A stretch of 64,000 nucleotides of DNA, from the NCBI GenBank assembly GCA_009885105.1, contig VFLI01000002.1, forward strand, positions 1 through 64,000, read 5' to 3'. The notes under the pieces were generated by a model that had not been told where the DNA came from, searched no databases, and saw only the letters and a list, made by a program, of their open reading frames with translations. The position numbers and the translations under genes were made by a program. This stretch comes from Spirochaetia bacterium (GTDB lineage: Bacteria; Spirochaetota; Leptospiria; Leptospirales; Leptonemataceae). Shown here piece by piece: positions 43,102 through 52,368 of this stretch; positions within the stretch are counted from its first letter, which is position 1, and each line of letters opens with the position of its first letter.

Positions 43102-45072
43102 CTACGGCGTAACCAGCGACACACCGCTGATATCGGGAATCTGTTTTAGCGCTCCGAACGCGTCCGCGACTTTTCCAGACTTCGTCGTGCTCGTCATGGA
43201 AGTCGCCGCGTCTCCGCCGTTCAGAATAGCGTTGACCACATCCGTATAGGTATAAAGCGGGTTTCGCGCGCGGATCATGGTCGCAATCCCGGCGACATGA
43301 GGCGATGCCATGGAGGTTCCATTCAATACTCCGTAGGCGGTATTCGAAATTTGTTTGCCGGTTACGGAAAGTGTGCTCAGACTCGCGCCGTCGCCCGAGT
43401 TATTTGTAGTGGCGTCCGTTTGCATAAGAAATCCGATGGCGCATGTCGAAGTCATGCATCCAGAAGAGGTTATGTCAAAAGTTTTATACTCATAATACTG
43501 AGCTGTGTTCGCCAGCCCGGAGTATGACACAATCTGAGTTCCGGACGAGAATGGATCCCCTCCGGTGGATTTGTAATTCACATTGAGATTGTCGGTCGCG
43601 TCTTTCAGGCCGTACCATACATAGAAATTCAAGGACACATAGTCGTAACCGGACATGCCTGATAAATTCAGATCCTTATAAACTTTGTCTGTGCGACTGT
43701 TGCCCACGCTCCCGCTGCCCATCGAACACCAGGTTGTCCCCGCTGCGGATCCCGGGTTTCCCATCTGTGCGATGGTTCCATAGCCATGAAATCCACCGAA
43801 GTTGCACAATTGATAAGACCAGTAATTGGATGGTGATGTTGTCCAGCCGGAAGAAAAACTGTCGCTGACAGTTGTAACGGTCAGATATGTGCTCAGAACG
43901 TTCGTTCCCGGGGCGCCGATATCTACTTTCCGGCTGGCGGCTGTGCCGTTCGTGTCACGGTCTGAAAAAGACGCGATGCTGTACGCCTGGTCCACCGCGG
44001 CCACGCAGATAATATTCGCATCCGGGTAGTCGCAGGGATAGCTGGATACCGTGTTGTGATCGTATGTAGAATTTCCCGCTGAAATTACAACGACCACGTC
44101 GTTGGTTACAGTCGTGTCAAGAGCGAGATCGAAGGCGTCGCCCAGGGAACCGCCGGGGCCGCCCAGCGACATATTAACAATTTTCGCGTTTCCGTTTCCA
44201 GCGCCAGTCGCCGTCGCCCAGTTCAGGCCTTCAATAATATCAGCGGTGGAACCAGATCCGTTCGCGCCCATGACGCGTACAGCAAGAATTTTCGCAGTCC
44301 AGCAGACGCCCGTCGTGCCCTTGCTGTTGTTTCCAATCGCTCCAATTGTCCCGGCGACATGTGTCCCGTGTCCGTTGGGATCGATAGGATCGGCGTCTCC
44401 CGCGCCCACGAAATCACAACCAACACTGCCGGTCCCCACCGGGCAGGTATAGGTGCCTGTCGCCATGTTTGTGGACAGGTCCTCGTGGTTGTAATTCACA
44501 CCGCTGTCGATCACAGCCACAACCACGGATGTACAATTTGTAATGGTATTCCAGGCAGTCTCCGCATCCATATCCAGGCCGGAGGTGCCGGGATTGTTTG
44601 TGGAATAAGCCGGACTGGTGATTGTCTGTGCCGTATTTTTCAAGCCCCACAACTGCCCATAACTTGTGTCATTGGGGGCAACGTTTATATGGTAGATATA
44701 ATTGGGCTGCACAAATTCCACGGACGGATCGGATGAAATATCCGCTATTGCCTCCTGAACGCTCTGTCCTTCGCGCAACTTTGCCAGGTGCAGCGGTCCT
44801 CTGTGATGCGGCATGTGCTGGATATCCCTGACGACGCCGGCCGTCATTCTGTGGGTGTAATAAGGGGCGGACGACGGGTTCACATGATTCTTATACTGGA
44901 TCAGCACTTCGCCCGGAACAAACTCAATACTGGGTCGGACTCCCGACAGCCTTTGCTGGTTGAAATTCTCAACATTGGGATCCGCATACAACGCCGCGAA
45001 TGTTATCATAGCGCCGATGAATACTTTTATTGCAAGGGATTGATCCGAGATTTTTTTCCAAATTGTTTTCAT
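43102..45072 (-). CDS. Secreted subtilisin-like serine protease (S8)
   Basis: 656 aa. Signal peptide (to about 30), I9-type propeptide (50-130, ending EFVQPNYIYHINV), then the S8 domain with a complete triad: VAVIDSGVNYNHEDL (Asp189), NGHGTHVAG (His235), oxyanion Asn334 in SAGNS, and NGTSMASPHVAG (Ser587). A 180-residue insert (about 395-575), rich in Gly/Ser/aromatics and Cys, interrupts the domain before the serine; it resembles a jelly-roll binding module. Cysteines suggest disulfides. It ends SLVTP, similar to the end of the upstream repeat lipoprotein. Probably an extracellular protease. Confidence 0.9.
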   Translation of the reverse strand: MKTIWKKISDQSLAIKVFIGAMITFAALYADPNVENFNQQRLSGVRPSIEFVPGEVLIQYKNHVNPSSAPYYTHRMTAGVVRDIQHMPHHRGPLHLAKLREGQSVQEAIADISSDPSVEFVQPNYIYHINVAPNDTSYGQLWGLKNTAQTITSPAYSTNNPGTSGLDMDAETAWNTITNCTSVVVAVIDSGVNYNHEDLSTNMATGTYTCPVGTGSVGCDFVGAGDADPIDPNGHGTHVAGTIGAIGNNSKGTTGVCWTAKILAVRVMGANGSGSTADIIEGLNWATATGAGNGNAKIVNMSLGGPGGSLGDAFDLALDTTVTNDVVVVISAGNSTYDHNTVSSYPCDYPDANIICVAAVDQAYSIASFSDRDTNGTAASRKVDIGAPGTNVLSTYLTVTTVSDSFSSGWTTSPSNYWSYQLCNFGGFHGYGTIAQMGNPGSAAGTTWCSMGSGSVGNSRTDKVYKDLNLSGMSGYDYVSLNFYVWYGLKDATDNLNVNYKSTGGDPFSSGTQIVSYSGLANTAQYYEYKTFDITSSGCMTSTCAIGFLMQTDATTNNSGDGASLSTLSVTGKQISNTAYGVLNGTSMASPHVAGIATMIRARNPLYTYTDVVNAILNGGDAATSMTSTTKSGKVADAFGALKQIPDISGVSLVTP

Positions 45073-45093
45073 AAAGCTGCCTTTTTTTCCATT

Positions 45094-45121
45094 CTATGGT
45101 GTTACAAACTATGGTGTTACA
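45094..45121. repeat. 15-bp tandem duplication at a stop codon
   Basis: CTATGGTGTTACA occurs at 45094-45106 and 45109-45121. The second copy encodes the final Val-Thr-Pro-stop of the repeat lipoprotein (minus strand); the first copy repeats the same codons beyond the stop. Confidence 0.7.
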
Positions 45122-46859
45122 CTGAACTCAGACGATAAAGTCGCGCCGGACGCACCTGCCGGGCGGATTGAGCTGTAAGGCTGAACCTTAGCGTAGTATG
45201 TGCAGCCCGCTGTCCGGCCTGAGATCACGCCCGTTGTTGTGGAAGTGGTGTTCGGAATATCCTTCACTCCCGGACTCGACACTGTCACTCCTGGTGAGAC
45301 GTCGAAATAAATCCTGTGGCCTCCGCCGGTCGCGTTCCGCACGTCATAAGAACGGTTGGCTGTCCATGACATCGTTATTGTCGTAGCGCCGGCACAGGAC
45401 ATGCAGCCCGTGCAGGCGATCGCCACGTTTGTCACGTTTCCGTTGGCGAGATTTCCCGATCCATTCGTGACATTGCAGGATAGGTTCGCGTATGTTTCTG
45501 AGGAGACAGTCACGCTGTAAGCGGACAGATCGTTTTGCGCCGGGAATGTAAAATTGAACGAACCGCTGCTGCTCACTGTCTGCGTGTTGGCTGCATTGTT
45601 TTGCACCTGTATCGTTTGATCCGAACACAGTCCCGTGACCGTTCCGCCGACAGTGAATGTGTTAAAAGCGCAACTGACAGTGACATTCGTTACATTCGCG
45701 CCGGCGATCGTGCCGCTTCCATTTGTCACAGAGCATGTTTTGCCGATGCCGGGGACGACACTGCCGCCCGATACAGTCACGGCGTACGTAGAGCCATCGT
45801 TCAGCGTCCAGTCAAAATTCGGATCGGCAAAAGTGATCGTATCATTGCTTCCGCCGTTCATCAGGAGAGTGAACGATTCGCCCGAAAGAAGGCCGGTCAC
45901 CGCGCCGGAAACGTGGTACGGATTTGTTGTACATGTTATCGTAACGTTCGATATATTGGCGCCCGAAACTGTCTGTGTTCCATTGGTGACTCCGCAAGTC
46001 TGATTCAGGCCGGACGGATTTTGATTCACAACGACAACCATATTCGTTCCATTCGCCACAGCCTGCGTGAAGCTGAACGACGTGGCGCCGGAAGGCCCGG
46101 CCGGAGGCGGATTGTTGTATGTCAGCGCCTCTCCCGTATTGTTGAGTTTTATCTGCAGGCCGTTTCCATTCAAGCCTGTGTAGTTACCGCTGATCGTGTA
46201 GAAATCCGGGGAGCAAATCACATTTACTGTAATATTCGCACCGCCAGCCACACCGGTATTTCCAGATGGTGTGCAGGTTTGCGCCGGTGAAGCCGGCTGA
46301 GTTTTTACAGTGACATTGTAACCCGCCCCGACAGGACCTGTGTGGAGAAACTGCCTGTTTTTGGCGAATCCCCGGGAGCGGCCCCCGTGCCCGTAACCGT
46401 AAGATTGTTTGTACCGTTATTTTGAAAAACAACAGCTGATCCGGTAAAAAGCGGTCCGGTCACACTCACACTCAAAAGTCTGGTGGTTGTGCTGCAGGCG
46501 ACCGCCACATTTGTCACGTTCGACGAGGCCAGGGTCCCCGAATTTGCAGACGCCATACAATTTGTGCCGGTGGCCGCCGTCGTGAGAACAGAATACGAAG
46601 CGCTTTCATTCAGTTTGGTCGTGAAAGTGAAAGACGAATTGGTGGAAACCAACACAGTCTCCGATCCGTTCAGCTGAATCGTAACATTTTGCCCGCCACT
46701 CAAACCCGTAACGGTTCCCCCGACTGTGTAGGTGGGCGCTGGCGGAGTTGGACCAAGACCTAAAATGACGAGCCAGCTCATATCCGGACCCTTGGTTCCG
46801 GGGCAGGCCGCAAGGTTTAGTAGTGCTGTTAAGAATATGATTTTATGAAATTGTTTCAT
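45109..46859 (-). pseudogene. Repeat-containing lipoprotein, frameshifted
   Basis: A signal peptide with lipobox LAAC (Cys19) is followed by tandem beta-sandwich repeats of about 90 aa (TYTVGGTVTGLSGGQNVTIQ, then SNVTNVAVAC). The reading frame shifts by one base at about 46325-46330: the first frame ends FSTQVLSGRVTMSL at 46305, while the true continuation (GYNVTVKTQPASPAQTC) runs on in another frame through at least four more repeats to 45109. The final 85 residues (TITMSWTANRSYDVRN) look like a fibronectin-type domain. Start ATG 46859 with AGGGGA upstream. Either a real single-base change in a GGGGCGGG run or a sequencing error. Confidence 0.75.
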
Positions 46860-47190
46860 TATTTTGCGTCCCCTGCGCTTTATCGTGTATCTTTACTATG
46901 AAGATGGGCGCGGTTTTTTCCTAAAAAAAATTGTAGAAACCAATTTTTTCTACATTAATAAAATAAATCAACTTATTTTATTAATTTGCTCGAAAAAAAA
47001 TAGTCGCCAAAATCTACTTTATTGAGGGTGAAAGGGGGCCTATATGAGACATAATCCGGCCATTGTGCGTTCTACCCAGATCTGCTCAATGCTCCTCGGA
47101 AGGTGTTTGGATTTTAGTTGTCCGCGGACCATCTTCCGGCGCCTCTGCGCCGATCAGCAAGGAATCCGAGGTCCACCTGTATACGCTAAC
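46860..47190. other. AT-rich gap with two tandem hairpins
   Basis: The gap lies upstream of the repeat lipoprotein and downstream of the gene ending at 47191. It contains TGTAGAAA / TTTCTACA (46932-46939, 46947-46954), directly followed by a perfect 13-bp inverted repeat ATTAATAAAATAA / TTATTTTATTAAT (46954-46966, 46973-46985). Long A and T runs flank both. No gene is supported; the hairpins could terminate the upstream gene or control the lipoprotein. Confidence 0.6.
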
Positions 47191-47958
47191 CTACAGGTTT
47201 ATCTGCCACTCGTTCTGTTTGAGTTTGAACTGATAATAGCCGGCAATCATCATGTCCATGGAATACAAAGCTGTGCGCAGATTCTGATAAACAAGACGCA
47301 TTGCCTTAATCTGAATTTCAGGAGCCGTGTTGGTCAGATTTTCCATCAGTCTGAAATTATGACGGCGAGTTTCCAGTTCCAGAGCCTGAACATTCTGGGC
47401 ATACAGCCGAATCAATTTTCTGGTGTACTGATCCGGATTGTACACGCTTCGTATCATGGAATCCAGAACGAGACAATTCATCTGCTGTTTGTCATCATAG
47501 TGCAGACTCAAAATGATCTTAGAATTTACAAAAACGCCGTCCCCCCAGGCGCCCGGAACATCTTCAATAATAATTTCATGGTAGCGCGAAAGCTGGGGAT
47601 ACAGAGTAATAAGAGCCAGATGCTTTTTCTCTACTTCCCCCATTGCGGTTTTTACATTCTGAATTTCAATTAAGAGAAGTCTGCGGATTTCACGCCAGTA
47701 TTCCACTTCCTGGGGATTGTTGCCGTCGCTGCCCATCGATGATGTGTTCTGGAGCACCGGAGAATCTGTGGAGTTGAGTTTTAGCAGCTCGGGATTGGTG
47801 CATTTGCGAAGTACGTCCGTTGGCTCCCTGAGTCGAACGCTTGTGTTTGCCGCCGGCGTTCCGCCGGAAGGCGTCTGAGCCTGCAGGGTCGCCGCGAAAA
47901 GTGCGATACCCGCAATTGCGGACATTGCAGCTGGAATAATATCAGACGGTCGTTTCAT
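47191..47958 (-). CDS. Exported hypothetical protein
   Basis: 255 aa. Signal peptide ending ATLQAQ. Not recognised. The mature part starts with a low-complexity Thr/Gly/Ser stretch, then a helical, charged region (EVEYWREIRRLLLIEIQNVK), a short strand segment (YHEIIIEDVPGAWGDGVFVN) and a long helix (YAQNVQALELETRRHNFRLM). Two cysteines (53 and 162). ATG with AGGAG upstream. Periplasmic or surface, function unknown. Confidence 0.7.
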   Translation of the reverse strand: MKRPSDIIPAAMSAIAGIALFAATLQAQTPSGGTPAANTSVRLREPTDVLRKCTNPELLKLNSTDSPVLQNTSSMGSDGNNPQEVEYWREIRRLLLIEIQNVKTAMGEVEKKHLALITLYPQLSRYHEIIIEDVPGAWGDGVFVNSKIILSLHYDDKQQMNCLVLDSMIRSVYNPDQYTRKLIRLYAQNVQALELETRRHNFRLMENLTNTAPEIQIKAMRLVYQNLRTALYSMDMMIAGYYQFKLKQNEWQINL

Positions 47959-48098
47959 GGCGAAATTCTCCTGTATGACTTATTCGGTTCTAGCACTTAA
48001 GATATTTAAGGGCAAGTAAAAAAAAATTCAAAAACAGGTTTTCTATGAGTCCGGGCCCATAGTGGAAGCATTTATGCGACATAATCAGGAGAGCGGCT

Positions 48099-48488
48099 TC
48101 ATTCCTGATTGGCGCTCAGGCCCACCGGAACAGGTTTGCAGGAGCGGATCACTGAAGTGTACATGTAGGACAGAACTGTAAAACTTGTATTCGGACGCAG
48201 ATCACAGGGAGTCAGAAGCAGCGCGACAAAACATCCGTCAATGCTGTCTTTGTTGTAATGCGGCTTGTCCAGTTCATTGGGGATTACAAAATCCTGGGCA
48301 TACAGAGCAGCATTTGCATTGTCCGGACACAGAACCATGTTGATTCCCACAGCGGCGCGGAGCATTGCCTTGGCCTGCCCCCTGTTGATTATTTTGCCGT
48401 GATAAACCAATTCCAGTTCTTTGTCTCCCATTTGACCGCAGAAAAGACCCAGAAGGCTCAAAAGGAAAAACAGGGCGTAATTCTTCAT
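48099..48488 (-). CDS. Small putative lipoprotein
   Basis: 129 aa from ATG 48488. The leader ALFFLLSLLGLFCGQMGD has a lipobox-like LGLFC (Cys17), within the loose spirochaete rule. The mature protein is short with three more cysteines (VLCPDN, DGCFVALLLTPCDL). Not recognised. The longer open frame to 48527 lacks a ribosome site. Divergent from the acylase gene, 94 bases away. Confidence 0.65.
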   Translation of the reverse strand: MKNYALFFLLSLLGLFCGQMGDKELELVYHGKIINRGQAKAMLRAAVGINMVLCPDNANAALYAQDFVIPNELDKPHYNKDSIDGCFVALLLTPCDLRPNTSFTVLSYMYTSVIRSCKPVPVGLSANQE

Positions 48489-48582
48489 CCGTTTTCCAGA
48501 AATTCGAGGACCGCAATATTTCGCCACTTAGTTTTAGATTGCCAGCAACGGCCGGGCGTTCATTTTTCGACAGGGTTTTATT

Positions 48583-50715
48583 ATGAATACAAACAATTCC
48601 TGGAAACGTCGCATCCGATACGTGCTGATTGTTCTGATCATTCTGACAGCATGGATCTACGGAAGATCCTGGTGGGTAAAAAGAGTGCCCGCGCCGACGG
48701 CCGAACTGGCGCAGCAGGCTGCAAAGGTCCGTATTCTGCGGGACGAATGGGGCATCCCGCACATATTCGGAAAAACTGACGCAGACACGGCATTCGGACT
48801 GGCCTACGCGCATGCCGAGGATGATTTTGCCACAATTCAGGAAACACTGGCATCCGGGCGCGGATCTCTCTCACTGCTGGAACTTTCAAAGAAGGGTATA
48901 GGAAACGATTACTATTCCGGGATGTTTCGTATACGCGAAGAGGGCGTTCGCGAGTACGAACGCCAGCTGTCGCCCGCCACTCGCGCTCTACTGGAAGGAT
49001 ACGCCAGAGGCTTGACCTACTATGCAATGAAGCATCCGAATGAAGCAGACGGAAGACTGATGCCTTACCGCGGCATTGACATTGCCACAGGATTCGCGCA
49101 CCGTCTTCCCATGTTTGAGGGACTGCTGCAGCAGATGCTGTCCCTTCGCGGCGAAAGTTTCAATCCGGAGGAAGTTGTTTTTATATCGCCGTCTTCCGCC
49201 TCTATGGGCAGCAATGCCCACGCTGTGGCGTCCGGAAGGTCGGCCGACAGAACGGCTCGGCTGAATGTAAATTCGCACCAGCCCTGGACCGGCTCCGTCG
49301 CCTGGTATGAAGCTCATCTGCATTCGGAAGAAGGCTGGAATATGACCGGAGGTCTTTTTCCCGGAACGCCGCTGGTGCTGCTGGGTCACAACGATCATCT
49401 GGGATGGGCGCATACCGTAAACCGGCCGGACCTGGTTGACACCTACAGGCTTGAAGTTGACCCGTCTGATGCCTCAAGGTACCGTGTCGACGGGCAGTGG
49501 CTGAAATTCGAAGAATGGGAATCTCCGATTTCGGTTGATCTGAAGCTGTTCACATTCACATATCATGCGCGCATGCGCGAAAGCATTTTCGGACCGGTGA
49601 TGCAGACTGATAAAGGAACTTTTTCTTTCCGGGTGGCCGGACGCGGCCAGCTGATGAAAGCCGTTGAGCAGTGGTACAGGATGAACAAAGCGTCAAACTT
49701 TGGCCAGTGGCAGAACGCCATGCGAATGCAGGCGATTCCCATGTTTCACACGATCTACACCGATGCGCGCAATATATTTTATGTTCATAACGGACTTCTG
49801 CCGCTGCGGCAGGACGGCTTTCAATACAGCGGCATCGTGCCGGGCAATACACGAAAATCACTCTGGACGCGCTATCTTCCCTACGATCAGCTTCCGAGCG
49901 TTTTAAATCCTCCTTCCGGTTTTGTACAGAACTGCAATTCCAGCCCCTATCGCACGACTACGGGCCCGGGCAATCCTGACCGGGCGCGTTTCTCGCCGAA
50001 CTTTGGAATCAACGAACGCATGACCAACAGGGCGATCCGATCTCTGGAGCTGTTCGGCGGCGACACTTCCATTTCTATGGAAGAATTTTTCCAGTATAAA
50101 TTTGACCGGCAGTATTCGCGTCGCGCGCCGATTTTTTCCGAAGCTGTCGACATTTTATTAACACAGTTTCAGCCGCGGTCGGAATTCGAGAAAGAAGGAA
50201 TCCGTCTTCTAAAAAGCTGGGACGGCCGCGTTGATGATGATTCGCGGGCAGCCCTGCTTGCCATCCTCACCTGGCGGCCGATCTGGCGGTCGATTGAAAT
50301 CGAGCTTTCAAAAAATCCGCCGGATCCCGTGATCACATTCCGCCGCGCGATGGAGTATCTCATCCGGCACTACGGTAAGCTGGATGTGCCTCTCTCTCAG
50401 GCGCAGAGATTGCGGCGGGGGAATGTGGATCTGCCCCTGGGCGGCGGACCCGATATTCTAAACGCTGTATATTTTACTGAAAAAGAAGGACGTCTTGAGG
50501 GCTGGGCCGGCGACTGTTACATCATCATAGTGGAATTCGCGCCCGACGGCGTGCGATCCTGGTCCCTGCACCAGTACGGAGAATCCAATCATCCGGATTC
50601 AAAACACTATTCCGATCAGGCCTCTATGTTCACACAGCGGCTGATGAGAAAAACACTTCGCTCCGAAGCGAAAATCCGCGAACATTTGGAGAGGGAGTAT
50701 CATCCAGGCGAGTGA
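48583..50715 (+). CDS. Penicillin-acylase family Ntn hydrolase
   Basis: 710 aa with one N-terminal membrane span (10-28), so membrane-attached in the periplasm. Precursor layout of the family: an alpha region from VRILRDEWGIPHIFGKTDAD, the autoprocessing site SMGSNAHAVASGRS with Ser210 as the new N-terminal nucleophile, then NSHQPWTGSVAWYEAHLHS and TPLVLLGHNDHLGWAHT. Family members cleave side-chain amides (beta-lactams, acyl-homoserine lactones, lipopeptides); the substrate here is unknown. ATG with a poor ribosome site. Convergent with the PrsW-like gene, 30 bases apart. Confidence 0.88.
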   Translation: MNTNNSWKRRIRYVLIVLIILTAWIYGRSWWVKRVPAPTAELAQQAAKVRILRDEWGIPHIFGKTDADTAFGLAYAHAEDDFATIQETLASGRGSLSLLELSKKGIGNDYYSGMFRIREEGVREYERQLSPATRALLEGYARGLTYYAMKHPNEADGRLMPYRGIDIATGFAHRLPMFEGLLQQMLSLRGESFNPEEVVFISPSSASMGSNAHAVASGRSADRTARLNVNSHQPWTGSVAWYEAHLHSEEGWNMTGGLFPGTPLVLLGHNDHLGWAHTVNRPDLVDTYRLEVDPSDASRYRVDGQWLKFEEWESPISVDLKLFTFTYHARMRESIFGPVMQTDKGTFSFRVAGRGQLMKAVEQWYRMNKASNFGQWQNAMRMQAIPMFHTIYTDARNIFYVHNGLLPLRQDGFQYSGIVPGNTRKSLWTRYLPYDQLPSVLNPPSGFVQNCNSSPYRTTTGPGNPDRARFSPNFGINERMTNRAIRSLELFGGDTSISMEEFFQYKFDRQYSRRAPIFSEAVDILLTQFQPRSEFEKEGIRLLKSWDGRVDDDSRAALLAILTWRPIWRSIEIELSKNPPDPVITFRRAMEYLIRHYGKLDVPLSQAQRLRRGNVDLPLGGGPDILNAVYFTEKEGRLEGWAGDCYIIIVEFAPDGVRSWSLHQYGESNHPDSKHYSDQASMFTQRLMRKTLRSEAKIREHLEREYHPGE

Positions 50716-50745
50716 TGATAGTGCCCTCGAAGGGAGCGGCGAGCC

Positions 50746-52296
50746 TCATGCATCGCCGAATTCGCGGAAAAACATTACGGTTATCAGAATAAAGCCAAGA
50801 GAACTGGCGACGGTTCTAAAAAATCCGGGGATCGGGCCGTAATCAGCGGCCAGCATCAGCTGCGCAATTCCGGCCGAAACAGCAAGCACGATAACGAACA
50901 CAGCGGAAAGCGGGAATTTCGGCCTTTCGAGTCTTCCGCCTTCGCGCAGCATGATGAAATACTGCCGTGACAGCCATATATAACCGATCATTGCGAGAAT
51001 GGAAGCGTCGCCCAGAATATCTGATTGGGTCAAAAAAAAGTCATACAGACCGTGCAGAAGTATCATGAGGCCGAAGGTCTGAAAAAAGATTTCCCATTCG
51101 CTCCGTTTGAAGGCGTAAAATAAAGACGTTCCGCAGAAAGCGGTGAGCGTCATATGAAAAAAATTCGCGGTGAGAAATCTGCCCATCACCGCTATGCCGC
51201 CCTGCATATTATAGTAGAGAACATTTTCTTCAATCGCAAATCCCAGCCCCACGATGGACATCAGAATCACTATTTTCAAGTGTTCCATTTTTCTCAGAAA
51301 AGGAAACAGCGCCGCGGCGAATAGAAGCTTCAGAGTCTCCTCCCGCAGCCCCACACCCAGCACAAAATACAGCAAATCAATAATTACTGTTTTTTTAATT
51401 CGGCTGTACGGGAAATAATTTTCCTCAATCACAACGACTAAAATTGTAACATATGTGCTGGCCGCGCCCAGGAAAAGCGCCGGCAGTATTAAAAGTTTTT
51501 CACGAAATTTCCACCGCCAGGCATTGCCGAGGTGGAGGCACAGTATGAGCCATCCGAATCCCGAAACAGCGGCTGCAAGCACATACTCCCACGAATACTT
51601 CTGAAATTGGCTGCGAAACAGCGGGAATGCCATTTTCTGATACTGTCCTTCTTTCAGAAAAAACTTGTAATGAAGCTCATCCCCCGCAGTCTGAAAGAAC
51701 GCCGGATCACGCATGGCGGCGCAAAACTCGGTGTACAGCTCTGCGGACAATTGCGTCTCCAATATTTTTCTCCGCACTTCATCCGAGGGACGAAGCCGGT
51801 TGGATTTCTTGTAACATTCGAGCGCTTCAATGTTCTCATCCATGATCGCCAGCACATCGCCTGCATCGGCCAGCAGGAGTGAGTCAGAGGTCGTACCGAC
51901 GGGATGGAAGCGCGCGCCGGTCTGGACCTTTGTTGTTCTATACAGAGTCCGCAGCCTGGATGACTGGCCGGACTGATCCATGAGCGCAAAAAGCTCTGCT
52001 TCCGATAAGAAGGAGGGCGTGTAACCTGGCATCGAGGGATCGGGGTTCTCTTTTCTTTGATGATTTCTTTCCCCTATCAGGATTTTCCAGGCCTGGCTGT
52101 CATTGATTTTGTATTTCAGATAAGCGCTGAGAAATTTTTCTCCGACAAAGTAATTTATTTGATAGAGTTCTCTGGATTTCTGTATACTATCGATTTCTTT
52201 TTTTTGCAGCGACCACAGAACCGAAGATGCAAAAAAAACAGAAAAGATCAGAATAAACAGAAGAAAAAGCCGGCCCGGTCCGAATCGATGTTGCAT
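50746..52296 (-). CDS. PrsW-type intramembrane protease
   Basis: 516 aa. An N-terminal TM (10-30) and an extracytoplasmic domain (31-240) of helical, TPR-like character precede seven or eight TMs. The PrsW/M82 motifs are present: GLREETLKLLFAA (Glu319, Glu320, Lys323), GFAIEENVLYY (Glu356, Glu357), His381 and HGLYDF (His415). In Bacillus subtilis PrsW cuts an anti-sigma factor; no sigma or anti-sigma gene lies here. The large N-terminal domain is an addition to the usual 220-aa core and may select the substrate. Confidence 0.82.
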   Translation of the reverse strand: MQHRFGPGRLFLLFILIFSVFFASSVLWSLQKKEIDSIQKSRELYQINYFVGEKFLSAYLKYKINDSQAWKILIGERNHQRKENPDPSMPGYTPSFLSEAELFALMDQSGQSSRLRTLYRTTKVQTGARFHPVGTTSDSLLLADAGDVLAIMDENIEALECYKKSNRLRPSDEVRRKILETQLSAELYTEFCAAMRDPAFFQTAGDELHYKFFLKEGQYQKMAFPLFRSQFQKYSWEYVLAAAVSGFGWLILCLHLGNAWRWKFREKLLILPALFLGAASTYVTILVVVIEENYFPYSRIKKTVIIDLLYFVLGVGLREETLKLLFAAALFPFLRKMEHLKIVILMSIVGLGFAIEENVLYYNMQGGIAVMGRFLTANFFHMTLTAFCGTSLFYAFKRSEWEIFFQTFGLMILLHGLYDFFLTQSDILGDASILAMIGYIWLSRQYFIMLREGGRLERPKFPLSAVFVIVLAVSAGIAQLMLAADYGPIPGFFRTVASSLGFILITVMFFREFGDA

Positions 52297-52368
52297 ATGG
52301 TTTCAACTTTTCAGGAAAGCAAATTCAAAGCATCCCGTTTTTTCTGTCAATACAGTAATATATCTCCC

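Noticed and set aside
47044-47673. Open frame on the plus strand with an ATG after a purine-rich stretch
   Set aside because: It is mostly the complement of the exported protein at 47191-47958, which has a better ribosome site and a signal peptide.
47044-48085. Recurring word GACATAATC (near 20149, 47046 and 48074)
   Set aside because: Three short matches with no consistent position relative to genes; likely chance.
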